DNA from: Shinisaurus crocodilurus
Taxonomy: Eukaryota; Chordata; Lepidosauria; Squamata; Shinisauridae
NCBI GenBank assembly: GCA_021292165.1
Contig: CM037879.1
Span: 157,573,278 to 157,637,277 of the forward strand
Length of the DNA stretch: 64,000 bases
Direction of reading: 5' to 3'
Shown: one piece after another, positions 44,290 through 55,113 of the stretch
Numbering within the stretch: the stretch's first letter is position 1
Layout of the letters: each line of letters begins with the position of its first letter
Made by a program: the position numbers and the translations under genes
Notes under the pieces: generated by a model
The model's input: only the letters and a program-made list of their open reading frames with translations
Told to the model about the DNA's origin: nothing
The model's database searches: none

Positions 44290-45020
44290 GTGCAGTATAA
44301 TTTGGGATGAGAATTTAGTTTCATTTCAGTTTTGATAATTTACCAAATTTCACAAAAGTGCTCCGTAAACCAGAATGAAATTCTCACCCATCTGCACTGG
44401 CCAGATTCAATAGGTACAGGTAATCCCAGCATGGAGAGGACCGTGTTGTTCCTGCTGACCATATACTGTTAAAGATGAGGAGCCTATCAGAAAAAAAGGG
44501 GTGGCAATCCTAATTTAGTGCCACAAACATGGTTGAATTCACAGGGATTCAAACCCAGACTTTTAAGGGGAAAGCGCTCAAAACCCTGGGCCTGGATAGA
44601 CAAATCTGTCAGTTTCACTTTCTCCCATATTACAGTAATACCTTGGATTGCCAGCATAATTCGTTCCGGAACTGTGCTTGTAATCCAAAACACTCTTATA
44701 TCAAAGCGAGTCTCTGGCGGGCGTGAGTGGGGCCGATTTTGGTCTGCTACGCGTGCTCGAGGCGAGTGGTTACATCCCTACGCTTGTATTGCAAGACGTC
44801 GCTTGTTTATAAAGTCAAAATTTATTTTAAAAATTTGCTTGTCTTGCAAAATGCTCTCAGACCAAGTTACTTGCAATCCAAGGTATTACTGGATTATTAT
44901 TATTTTTTAAAAAAATTCAAGTTCTTTACATCCTATGATTTATGAAGAAATTTGTGAATTTTGGGAAGTTCTTATCAAAAAATGAACCAAATGAAATTTT
45001 CACCCATCCTTTATGTATGT
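44290..45020 (-). mobile_element. AT-rich hAT-like repeat unit, split by a MITE
   Basis: Reverse orientation of the 36510/43681 family: AACCCTGGGCCTGGATAGAC then TCTGTCAGTTTCACTTTCTC, an insertion at 44633-44891, then AATTCAAGTTCTTTACATCC and TGAAATTTTCACCCATCC. The left part carries a separate copy of the same terminus (44300-44390). Confidence 0.6.
44633..44891. mobile_element. mariner/Tigger-like MITE, copy 2
   Basis: CAGTAATACCTTGGATTGCC to CAATCCAAGGTATTACTG. TA precedes it (44631-44632); the right flank is GA, so the duplication has decayed. It differs from copy 1 mainly in the centre (44703-44780), which is GC-richer. Confidence 0.85.
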
Positions 45021-45949
45021 ATTTATAGAATGTATTTATTTAATAGATTTATATACTGCTTACCTTATTTATTTTTAAACAGTTTCTCTAAGCAGTTAGG
45101 GAGGCTTGAGCAATTTGATCTTTGCAAATGCCAGCACGAACTGACCTGACCAGCACCTCCCAGACTAATGTGAACTTAGTTACCAGTCGGCTTTTTGCAC
45201 TTCTCAAACGTTCCCATGCAGTTCTCAGCTCAAAAATTATATCTCAATACATTTTACAATGCATATTTTGAGCAGGATGGTGGGTGAGGGGATATATTTG
45301 CATATATTAAAATGCAAATTTTCATGCGGGTTTTTAAAAAATGCAGATTAATGTGGAAACAGGATAGAATGGCCTTGTGGGTGAATATATGCAAAAATGA
45401 CATCAATCAGGTATAGATCTATGTGCCCATCCCTACAGTGTGTCAACTGACTCTAAGGGCGTAGTCCTATGGATGAGATGCCTGCTGGATGGAGAGATCT
45501 GATTCTGGAGCCCTCTGCCCAACCTATATCCTGCCGGCAGGAGCCTTGCAGGGCGGGAGGAATGACAGAGGCTTTTTTGCCCCTTGTTCCTTCTCCTTAA
45601 ATACATTTTAAGTAAGATGGGCCTCTGAGCTGGTATAGTATCCTTACCTTGCTGTGGGCAGGGATGGGAGCTCAGAGGCTTCTGGATCCAGCAGATCCAT
45701 GTCCTGCCTCCTGCCTGCCCACTGTCCACTCCAAAGCATCCAGTTCCTTCCCTCTTGAGGTTGCGACACTGACCTTGGGAGGAGCCGCCGTGGAGCTTTC
45801 TGCAGAGGTTGGCAGGTGGGGTGGGGAAGATCCACACAATCAGATACTCCTCCAATGTCAGAGCTCTGTCTCTGGTCACAGAGAAGAACTGCAGCATCCT
45901 ATGGTCCCTCAGTTTGTTCTCATGGGGCCTGTCATAGGGTTGCTCTCTA
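45021..45949. other. no gene recognised
   Basis: 45240-45430 is AT-rich degraded repeat ending CCCATCCCTA. 45450-45900 has a 154-codon minus frame with no recognisable domain; its start (AGTCCTATGGATGAG) looks repeat-like. Confidence 0.35.
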
Positions 45950-45954
45950 AATAT

Positions 45955-46065
45955 GCATGTTTAGGCAGGGGGGGGGAAAGTCCTGTAGCTCCCAGCATGC
46001 CCCAGCCAACCATGCTGGCTGGGGAATGCTGGGAGTTGTAGGACTTTTTCTCTCTCTAAACATGC
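45955..46065. mobile_element. fold-back MITE variant
   Basis: GAAAGTCCTGTAGCTCCCAG and TGGGAGTTGTAGGACTTTTT are inverted around CCAACCATGCTGG. Outer ATGCATGTTTAG / CTAAACATGCAT extend the palindrome. Confidence 0.7.
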
Positions 46066-46490
46066 ATAGGATTGTGACCTAAGTCTGAAGAAGAAGTGCC
46101 ATTATAGTTTGAATTTTTTCCTCTACAGTCATGGTAAATAGAAAGTTAAACGAAACTTTCATACAACAAACAATAGGATTCTCCGTTGGTAGCCAATAGG
46201 GCATAGGGATTGGGCCCATTGCTCCTGCAGAAGTGCTTTCAAGAGATCTGGGACCTGATTCTGACTCAGAGGAGGAGGAGGAGGAGGGTGGGGGGTGGAA
46301 ACCGCAGCTGAATGTCCAAGGCCGGGGAACTCAGTGATAAGCCTGGAGGAGGTATTTGAGAGGGAAGCAACTTCAGTCTCCGTGGGAAACCAAACTGAGC
46401 ATGTTATTGCAGAGGAGGGTGGATCAGGTATCATTAATCCCAGGGTGCAGCGTCAGTTAAAGAGGGCAGATCAACTGAGAAGTGTCAGAT

Positions 46491-46535
46491 GTTTTATTTA
46501 TTTATTTATTTATTTATTATATTTATTAATGTTCC
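46491..46535. repeat. (TTTA)n tail
   Basis: ATTT units, probably from a LINE tail. Confidence 0.8.
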
Positions 46536-48253
46536 AAGCAATTGGCCCTTAAGTAAGAGGATCCACCTTAGAGGTGGAGTGTGGGTGATTTGAGCTTGGA
46601 AGAGAGGAGGGGTATCCAGTTTGGAATCAACTTCTTATAGGGCACTCTTCTTTAATGGCTAGTATCCTAACTAAGCTTGCTTCTTTTCTAATGGACTTCT
46701 GCAATACACTTCATTTGTACTTGTAAGTCAGTCTGACTGGCTGGCATTAATATAATAAAGCTTTAGTTGACAATGAGAAGTCATTGGAGTGATAGAGAGG
46801 ATCGGCCCTCGACATGGGGCAATAGAGAGATTGTCTGCAAAACTGAGCTCAGCCTCTGGGTCTACCATGTGCCCCATACATACATACATACATACGGACA
46901 TTTATACATTTATATGAGGGCTTTGCATGTTTTAGAAGCAAAATCAGCAGCAGCAGCATCCAAAGGCGAGTCACAAAATAAAATCATAACAAAATCCAAT
47001 AAAAAAACCAATTAATAAAATAATAAAACAATTTTTAAAAAACCTAGAAAAATATTTCATTTAAAATAAAACAGTAACAAATACTAATGGGTGAACGTAC
47101 CCCGAGTGAATTCATTATTTACTTTGAAAGTAATGAATTTGTCCATGTGAGCATTGATGAACGTTCTCCTTTAATGCAAAATCTCATTCCGTGTATATGA
47201 GTTTTTGTATATCATCGTTCATCTTGGGAGCTGCAGTTTGGAATCGAGTACTGTGGCAGGATGTTATGCGTCACCATGTTATGTGGCCCCTTTTTGATGG
47301 TTGTTTTCATGTGGCCTGCCTGCCTGTGTGTTGATGCCATGTGATGTGTACCTGCTGTTGCCAATCCCTGATATGAAGATGAACTTGCAGAGTCCTCTTC
47401 CTCCTCCTTCTCCTCCTCCTCCTCCTTCTCAGAGCCAGAGCTGCAGTGGTGGTGGCAGCGACAATGAGGGAAGCAGCTAATGAGACTGCTTCAAGTACAT
47501 TTTGGGGGAGTCCAAATGGTGGGACAACTGAAAATGCAGGGGGGATTCTGTTTACTGGGCATGCTTCAAAGCTTGCAATCGATTCCAAACTTATTAGCGA
47601 CTTCATAATACATTGTGAACATTATGAATGGATGAGTTTCGACCAATGAGCCAACTAATTACGAAATTCAACAGCATCGCTAGTAAAAACAACAACCATA
47701 AAATATTTCATATCTGTTTTTTTCATCCTTTCAACAACGCCCCCCCAACAACAACCACGTGCTTTTAAAACTAGCATTTACCTTCAACATGCCACATCCT
47801 TTCAATAGGAGACTCTGACCACAGACTCTGACCACATGATTTTTCTTTAAGTCTTCTGTTGTCAACAGCAAAGACACAAACCCTCCACTCACAAAATGAA
47901 AACGATACTCTCAGGGTTATACTTCTTGGTTGTTGTTTTTCTTTTAACAAACCAAAGTTATCTGGCAGATGTTCATTTAGAGCTTCATTTAGAGGGAGCT
48001 GCAAGACTTTCAGCAAGACCGAAGATGGCTACTGCCTACTCCCACCTTCCTCTCACTGTACTTCCCAAGGGCTTCCTCACTTGTCCCTGGCCAGCATTCA
48101 GCTGCTGCAAGTTTTAATTAGAACCATATTTGATTCCCTGAGTGAACCCAGCTTGGTTAAAAATGTATTATGAATCTTTTTCGACTCTTCGTGCCCAGTA
48201 AAAATATTATGAGATAGCACTTCATGGCCTTTCCAGATTTTTTTTAAAAAAGG

Positions 48254-48259
<6 letters not shown>
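46536..48259. other. no gene recognised
   Basis: Contains ATAC (about 46877-46893) and CTC/CTT (about 47391-47430) simple repeats. No exon-like ORF. Confidence 0.4.

Positions 48260-48291
<32 letters not shown>
48260..48291. repeat. (AG)n microsatellite
   Basis: Pure AG run. Confidence 0.9.
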
Positions 48292-48293
<2 letters not shown>

Positions 48294-49605
48294 ATTAAAA
48301 ATAAAATAAAAAAACACCTAATGCATTTTTGTGGGGGGGAGGGGCATTAAATCAAAGCCCAATGACATGTTAGTTTGAATGCATAGTTTGGTGATGCCTG
48401 CTTGTTTTGGATATTTTTAAAAAACAACTATACAGTGGGGAGGGGTTCATGATTGGAATAATAGCATGTGGGGGGGCGTTAAGGGGTTAACCCTTTCCTC
48501 CCATGCCATGGTGCTGGTGAATATTCCATCTTCCTGAATGTTCGGCACCAGAAGGAAGCTTCTCTCCCATGCCAGCAGTTGCGGAGGTGGGGGGGGCACT
48601 GGAACGACAGCATGCGAGGAAAGAGCTAAACTTCCCTCCCTGTGCACTGTGGTCCTGATCCTGACCCCCTCCCCATGACTGCTATTTAAAAAAGAAAAAG
48701 GAAAAGGAAACATGCATTGTCAAACTTTGTGTTTAATGTAGTTTGGCTCCCAATGTTGAATTAACAGTATATCTTGTTGCACTGCAGATAAGCATTTCAT
48801 TAGGTATGCTTTGCCATTTTTCCCCTTCACTGCTAGAGACAGACAGTGCGATAACAATTAGCTCTCTATCCAAGTAAGGGATTTATCTAAAATTGGTTCC
48901 CTGTTCAACACAAAAGCAGTTTTCTTTGCAGTGGTCCTTATATTCATGGTGTCTACAATGCGGTGCCCGGGCACCAACTTGCCCACTGACACTTCTCTTG
49001 GTGCCTCCCCTTATTTTTATTTGATTACTTAAAGTTATTTTAAATTTTAAGTTTTTTTTTTTTGTTTTTTTTTAAACAGAGCGAAGGGCTGCCCTCCCAC
49101 GCCAATTTTGTTGGGGTTCAAAAGAGTGGCTTTGTGTTTTGAAGCTCAGACCCCTCCTGTGCCTTGCAAATTACTTTTCTCTTAGTCTCACCAATTTGCC
49201 TTCTGGGAAACGGCTGTTTTGTGACTGTCCATGCTCACCATGGTAGCCATTTTATGAATGGGCAACACACTCATAGCAGCCATTTTGTGAAAGTATCCAT
49301 GATACTATCTCAAAATTCCAAATGTGCCCAATCTGGCCTGCAGTGGTTCCCCATCCAGCCCACAGAGCCTTCTTGGCCTCCAAGATGTTGTCTCTGATCT
49401 CAGACAGGCAGCGGAGGCCTCAAGCAGCACTGGGAGGAGTGGTTACTTTTCCCAGCACTAGCCAGGTCCATATGGGGATGGTAGGCACTGTGCAAAGCTA
49501 GGGACTTGGCAGCTACTGGGAGGAGCAGCCATAGGGACAACAACACGCACCATGCAAACCCAGGGAATTGGTTTGATCTTAAACAATTCGATATACAATT
49601 TGACA
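48292..49605. other. no gene recognised
   Basis: 49100-49380 resembles 8340-8600 in motifs (AACCCACAG/GGGGTTCAAAAGAGTGG, GAAGCTCAGACCC, CATGGCCAG-like), suggesting an old shared repeat in opposite orientation. Confidence 0.35.
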
Positions 49606-49735
49606 CCCAGTGTGGCATAGTGGTTAGAGTGTTGGACTGAAACTTGGGAGATCCGGGTTCTAGTCCCCACTCTGCCATGAAGTTCACTGGGTAAGTTTGG
49701 GCCAAGCACTGACTCTCAGCCTAACCTACCTGAAA
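49606..49735 (+). mobile_element. Sauria-type tRNA SINE, 5' part
   Basis: GTGGTTAGAGTGTTGGACTG (A-box side) and CCGGGTTCTAGTCCCCAC (B box) with CACTGACTCTCAGCCTAACC. Better preserved at the head than the copy at 37625; the tail is missing. Confidence 0.85.
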
Positions 49736-50079
49736 GATTTCTTGTAATCCAATGGGGCACTTATGCCGCCACAGATTCTCTTGCGCCCCTCCAATTCTGT
49801 AGCAGAAGCAGCCCCCACCACTTGCACAATGTCAATGAAGTACTTCCAGCCAGACAACCTGAAATGAGCAGAAACACTCATTTCCAGAAGGAGGCAGGTT
49901 GGCAGAACTCACATAAGGGAGCGCCACTGACCTGCCTCCTTCCAGAAATGAGTTTCCACTAGTTTTGGTTGAAGCCACTATCTTTCCTATCATTGTATTT
50001 CTACAGAGGGAAGTGATTGTCTGTCTACACTAGTTTTGGGCCTTCCCTTGCATAAGAGGTGGGTCCCGCTTGCACAATG
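49736..50079. other. no gene recognised
   Basis: Contains a diverged inverted pair (AAATGAGCAGAAACACTCAT region; CATTTCCAGAAGGAGGCAGG with CCTGCCTCCTTCCAGAAATG), perhaps a fold-back element at about 49865-49950. Confidence 0.4.
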
Positions 50080-50262
50080 GGGATGAGAACTGTGGCTCAC
50101 GCTGGCTCAGCTTATCTGAGTGTGGAAAGCTAAGCAGGGTCAGGCCCGGTTATTACTTGGATGGGAGACCCTTCCTCTAGTTTCCTGCATTGAGCAGGGG
50201 GTTGGATTTGATGGCCTTGTAGGCTCCTTCCAACTCTATGATCTATGAAATCTATAATGGAA
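50080..50262 (+). mobile_element. composite SINE: 5S-rRNA head with CR1 tail
   Basis: GAAAGCTAAGCAGGGTCAGG and TACTTGGATGGGAGACC are 5S-like. They run into TTGAGCAGGGGGTTGGATTT and CTTCCAACTCTATGATC, the CR1 3' end. This is the better preserved of the two copies. Confidence 0.82.
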
Positions 50263-51529
50263 TTGGCAGGACCCACCATCTGCAGAAGAGAATTGGTGGG
50301 GTGGAAGGGAATTGGCTAAGGTGGATGGGAATTGGTGGGGCGGAAGCAGCCCATTGGATTCTGCCCTAGCATTCTAACTGCATACTTGCTCACAGCCTCC
50401 TCTTCAGGCTTGTACGCACACTTGAGGAAATTCACCTCCACGGAAGCTTATGCTTATATATTTGTTAGCCTTTCAGGTGCCACAAGATTCTTTGTTGTTG
50501 TTTTTTGCTGCGGTAGACAAAACACGGCTACCCCTCTAGAATAAGTTGTACTTGAGGGTCATCATGTCTGATATTTGGCATTATCCTCCCAACAGAGCCA
50601 GCTCATTATTATAATGTTTAGGTGGCCTGGTTCTGTTCATCTGGCAGCGTAAGCATTCTTAACACTAAAGGTGATGAATTAGCGCAAATCCAATTCTTAG
50701 TGATTTGATTTCTCAACAGGGGAAAGCGAGTGAGTTGAATAAAGAAAAAAAAAATCTTGGCTTTTCTGTGCTCCACGTTTGAAGGCTCATGGCTCATCCA
50801 ACATTGTACTGTCAGCAAGTTTTACTAGCCGATATCATTTTTACAGATCATGAACGGTAGATATACCTAAACTGTTGACCCCTATCGGTCCCCTGTAAAT
50901 CTGGCTTTCTGCAATCTAGCATATTTCCCCCACCCCTACCTCCACCCAGCTGCCTTTCCCCATCATCGCTTGATTCACTCCCTTGTAGTTTCTTGGTTCC
51001 TGGCAACTTGAGCCTAAATGGTGACCAGGAGTATGGAACGTTGTCAAAATGTTCTGAAAATCCAAATAAATTATGTCTAATTTTTATCAGCTTAGTCTGT
51101 AACCTTCTGAAGCATCTCGTTAGCCAAGACCTTCCCTTTCTAAATCATTCCTGTTATCTCTTGTTAGTTTAGTACTATGTATTTACTTGTGTAATGTGTC
51201 CTTTTAATGTAGTTCATAGCAAATACCAAACTGATGGAACCACAGTTCCTCGAGAATGCCCTTTTCAACTCTGAGCATAACTGCACTCAGTGACTCATGG
51301 ATCTTAGTCTTGTATCTTAGCAGAACAGCACAATTTTTTCCACAGATACTCCAGCTGCCTTCATACACCCAAGCCATGATTGCTTTAAAAAGTCTGCCTA
51401 AGAGCACATTTCCCCCCTCTCCAAAGGTAATTACTAATTACCGCATTCTCCATAAACCTGAGTAACTTTCTCTTGTAGAATTCTAACTAGACATTTTTAG
51501 GCATTTCTCTCCAAGCCTACAATTGTATT
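50263..51529. other. no gene recognised
   Basis: Unique-looking sequence without domains. Confidence 0.4.
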
Positions 51530-51720
51530 CTCCACATTTACATTCTGCCCTTCAAAGAAGCTCAGACCACTGTACATGGGGGTTACCTCTCTAAATCCTC
51601 ACCACAACCCTGAGAACTAGTGACTTATGCCCTTCCCCCCCAGGCAGAGATTTTCCAAAGGACTCCCTGTTTCAAGTCTAACACTCTATCTGCCATACCA
51701 CAATGACCATCTATACCACA
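51530..51720 (-). mobile_element. possible SINE fragment
   Basis: CTCACCACAACCCTGAGAAC and CAAGTCTAACACTCTATCTG follow the order of an antisense tRNA/core SINE. Diverged. Confidence 0.4.
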
Positions 51721-51749
51721 CAAGCTCGCAGATCAGAGTCCATGTAGAT

Positions 51750-51835
51750 CAGCCTTCACGGCTGGCTGAGGAATGCTGGGAGTTGTAGGCCAATACATCT
51801 GGAGGACACCAGGATGGGGAAGGCTGATTTATGTG
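51750..51835. mobile_element. half of a fold-back MITE
   Basis: GAATGCTGGGAGTTGTAGGC and CATCTGGAGGACACCAGG are the right arm of the palindromic family. Confidence 0.65.
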
Positions 51836-52139
51836 CACACAAAAGAACACATGCACAGAGTTGGCATTTTTCTTCTTTTTCAAAACTGGTCCCTTCCTAT
51901 CGGCTACTGTCACAGGCCAGATAGAAGGAGACAAAGATTTGGAGAATGAGTGGCTGAGAGGGAGGGGCAGGTTGGGTGGGAATCAGTAAATATGGGGATT
52001 TGTTTCTAGGTTGGATATTAATTCCAGCCAGGAAGAGGTGGCAATGCTCACCTTAGATTTGAGCCAAGCATCATGAGCTCATGAGACTCTTATTTCTGAG
52101 CTTGGAAATACGCAACTTGGTGGTAACAGCTGGCGCGAG

Positions 52140-52312
52140 ATTTATTTTATTTATTATATTTGTACCCCACCTTTTTTCCCTGCAAGGAACCCAAGGTGGC
52201 TTACATAATCCTCTGCCTCCTCTCCATTTTATCCTCACAACAACCCTGTGAAGTAGGTTAGGCTGAGAGTCAGTGACTGGCCCAAAGTCACCCAGTTGTT
52301 TTGCACCTGTTT
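52140..52312 (-). mobile_element. Sauria-type SINE, 3' two-thirds
   Basis: Starts TTTATTTTATTTATTATATT, then CCAAGGTGGCTTACATAATC and GCTGAGAGTCAGTGACTGG: the reverse complement of 37625-37855 without the tRNA head. Confidence 0.85.
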
Positions 52313-52419
52313 TGCACATGCTGTGTGCAGAAGCTAAGTCAACTGGCAGTGAGTCTTACTTCACCACTGGCAATGAGACAACGTCTTCCACTGCATCCAA
52401 AGGCGACAGTCTAGTTTAA

Positions 52420-52592
52420 AAGGTGCAGGACACGACATGTGACACACCCAGCTCTATCCTCCAACAGAGGGGAATGGCTTGGGGGGGGGGGTTGGCTCAG
52501 GAAGAATGGCAAAGGGGCTACCACTGCTTCCCCCAGCATCTGCCACCTGAGGCAGATGCCTCCCTCTGCCTAACGGTAGGGCTGGCCCTGCT
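52420..52592. repeat. interspersed repeat shared with 26985-27130
   Basis: CTCTATCCTCCAACAGAGG, CAGCATCTGCCACCTGAGGC and AGGGCTGGCCCTG. Copies differ by indels around a G run. Confidence 0.6.
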
Positions 52593-52686
52593 TGGTAGTA
52601 TTTTTAGTGTCTTCTCTTCAGACTATGCATTAAGCACAGTAAAGAGATCCGGACAGAGGTTGCATCCAAGGTGGAGTAGGCCTCAC

Positions 52687-52746
<60 letters not shown>
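52687..52746. repeat. (ATC)n microsatellite
   Basis: About 20 pure ATC units next to a LINE tail. Confidence 0.95.
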
Positions 52747-52805
52747 TTTATTTATATACCACTCAACAGCCGATGCTCTCTGGGTGGTTCACAACAACAT
52801 TAAAC
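52747..52805 (-). mobile_element. L2-type LINE 3' tail
   Basis: TTTATTTATATACCACTCAA and GATGCTCTCTGGGTGGTTCA are the antisense end of an L2-type element. The ATC run lies exactly where its tail would be. Confidence 0.75.
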
Positions 52806-53444
52806 ATAGCCTGCTGATGCTGGCAATCTTAGGGGCATGTTACTTCATGGAAAAATACAAGTATCTGGATCTTAACACATGCAATAATGTTGCTTGTGGT
52901 CCTTAAATAGCAGAAATGTTCAAAGGGGCAAGATTAGGAAGAAAATATATTCAGTTACCTAATGGCTTCACTCATCATATGCTGCACAAGATCAAAATTC
53001 CATTCTAGCCTTTGTGACCAGCTGTTGCGTTTGTGAATGTTATGCTTTGGATCCCAACTTGGTCCTGCCCGTTGCCCATTTAAAAGCATTTAAATTGCAT
53101 CAGCAGTCAGAACTGTGGTCCAATATGCTGAACTGAGGCCTAACTGTGTATTAATGGCAAAAAATAAAATAAAAACAAATCAGTTAAATAACCCCAGTAA
53201 TAAAATTCACAGTGTATTAATCATTCAGCCCCATTTCAGTATAACCCTGTGTAAAGAGCGATGGAGATAACAATGGAGGATAAAAATTAAGAAGTGGGTA
53301 GCTTTTTCTTTACAGGACATTTGCTCAATAGTATATTGAGACCACTTGAGATTTTAGGAAAGCGGAAAACAACTAGTTTAAGTAGCTAAATAAATACTGG
53401 AAACCATTTTCTTCTTCTTTTCTCCTATTTATATTGTTTCCCAT
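52806..53444. other. no gene recognised
   Basis: No supported feature. Confidence 0.4.
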
Positions 53445-53458
53445 TTTAAAATAATAAC

Positions 53459-53503
<45 letters not shown>
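53445..53503. repeat. (AAT)n microsatellite
   Basis: Pure AAT units, at the tail of the adjacent LINE fragment. Confidence 0.95.
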
Positions 53504-53504
<1 letters not shown>

Positions 53505-53598
53505 TTTCTATACCGCCCCACAGCCGAAGCTCTCTGGGTAGTTCACAACCATTTATACAATAAAACTACATAAAAACCAACAATAGAAACATACAAAA
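53504..53598 (-). mobile_element. L2-type LINE 3' tail
   Basis: TTTCTATACCGCCCCACAGC and GAAGCTCTCTGGGTAGTTCA; broken by the TA insertion at 53601. Confidence 0.75.
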
Positions 53599-53600
53599 TA

Positions 53601-55111
53601 CGTATTTTTCGCTCCATAACACGCACTTCCCCCCCCAAAAAAATAGGGGGAAATGTCTGTGCGTGTTAAGGAGTGAATACTGTAAAAAATAAGGTTTTTT
53701 TTTTACGTACCTAGTACCTCCTGCGTGCCTCCAACCGGTCCAGGGAAGAGCAGAGGGCTCCTGGGCAGAGCGGGGCAAGCCCCCGCCTCTCAGCTGATTC
53801 GGCTGCAGGCAGCCTCCCGCCCCGCCCGGCAGCAGGGACCTCCGGAGCCCACCGGCTGGCGGAAGAGAGGAGGGCTCCTACGCGCACGGGGGGGGTGTTG
53901 CTGCCACTGCCGCGCTGGCAGCAAAGGGAGCAGAGCTGGCCCTGCACCCGCCCACCCGCGTCCCTGCCACCAGAGCCGCCCAGCCGTGCAGAGCAGGACA
54001 AGGCCACCCGCACCCACCACAAACCTCCACAAACCCCCGCCGGCGGGCGGGGGGACCCAACGCCGCCGCGCCGCCGCCGCGCCGCTGCCGCATCGCGGCG
54101 ATGGCGGCAGCGGCGCAGCGATAACAGCGCGGCAATGGCGGTGGTGCGGCGATGACGGCGATGGCAGCAGTGGCGCGGCAATGACAGCGTGGCGCGGCGA
54201 TGACAGTGCGGCAATGGCGGCGGTGCGGCGATGATGGTGCGGCGATGGTGGCGGCGCAGCGATGGCGGCGGCGCAGGCGAAGCGGCGGCACCCACCCCCC
54301 GCCCCGTAGAGCCTGTGGAGTTGAGTCCCCCGGCCTGCCAGCGAAAGTCCGCGGTGGGCGCGGGTGGCCCCATCCCGCTCCGCACAGCCAGGTGGCTCCG
54401 GCAGCAGGGACGCGGGTGGGCGGGTGCAGGGCGACGGCGGCGCGGTGATGGCAGTGGCAGCGTAGCGATGGCGGCGGCACCCCCCCTGCCCGGCAGAGCC
54501 TGTAAAGTTGAGTCCCCCCGCCCGCCGGCGAAAGTTTGTGGTGGGTGTGGGTGGCCTTGTCACGCTCCGCATAGCCGGGCGGCTCCGGCAGCAGGGACGC
54601 GGGCGGGCAGGTGCAGGGCCAGCTCTGCTCCCTTTGCTGCCAGCGCGGCAGTGGCAGCGTGGCGGCGGCGGTGGCACCCCCCTCCAATCGCCAGCTCAGT
54701 GTCGTACTTGGCTGGCCTTTAATAGTTTGGGAGAGTGCTCAGTCTTATGCCAGCTCTAGATTGGGGGGGCCGCTTAGGCAAGATGGTCCCAATTGCCCCC
54801 CCAAATGGGCCCACGTCCTCCTCACCACTGTTACCTCTGCCCCTTCACTTGCCCTCTCCCTCTGGACCCCGTCCACACCATTGCCTAGAGGGAGGGCCAA
54901 AGGCAAGTAAAGGATGCTGCTCCATTTCCTCATCTTTTCATTGCTTGCCTGCTCAGACAGGAGAGGTGAACAGGCAGTGAGAGTCCAGAGTGGTAGCAGT
55001 GGGGCTCCGAGATCAGGGGCGATTTGCACATGATTTCCCCCCTCTGTTTTCTTCTTCTAAAATCTAAGAGCGTGTTATAGCCAGGTGCGTGTTATGGAGC
55101 GAAAAATACGG
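53601..55111. mobile_element. 1.5-kb TA-flanked element with GC-rich inverted cargo
   Basis: Left end CGTATTTTTCGCTCCATAAC, right end GTTATGGAGCGAAAAATACG; TA flanks at 53599-53600 and 55112-55113. Terminal repeats extend about 26 bp to ACGCAC, with additional TAACACGC-type units inside the right end. The interior has a block at 53882-54060 inverted relative to 54485-54680, plus a third copy at 54301-54440, and a GCGGCGATGGCGG minisatellite between them. Long open frames on both strands are products of this composition; no transposase is visible. Confidence 0.85.
54060..54290. repeat. GCGGCGATGGCG-type degenerate minisatellite
   Basis: Units such as GCGGCGATG, GCGGCAATG and GCGCAGCG alternate on the plus strand. 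Confidence 0.85.
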
Positions 55112-55113
55112 TA

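Noticed and set aside
45433..45897. 154-codon minus-strand ORF
   Set aside because: No recognisable domain; flanking sequence looks repeat-derived.
50110..50175. 5S rRNA gene
   Set aside because: Only the internal-promoter part of 5S is present, and it is fused to a CR1 tail.
53711..54722. Several overlapping 160-295-codon frames
   Set aside because: All lie inside the GC-rich inverted cargo and minisatellite of the TA-flanked element; no domain is visible.
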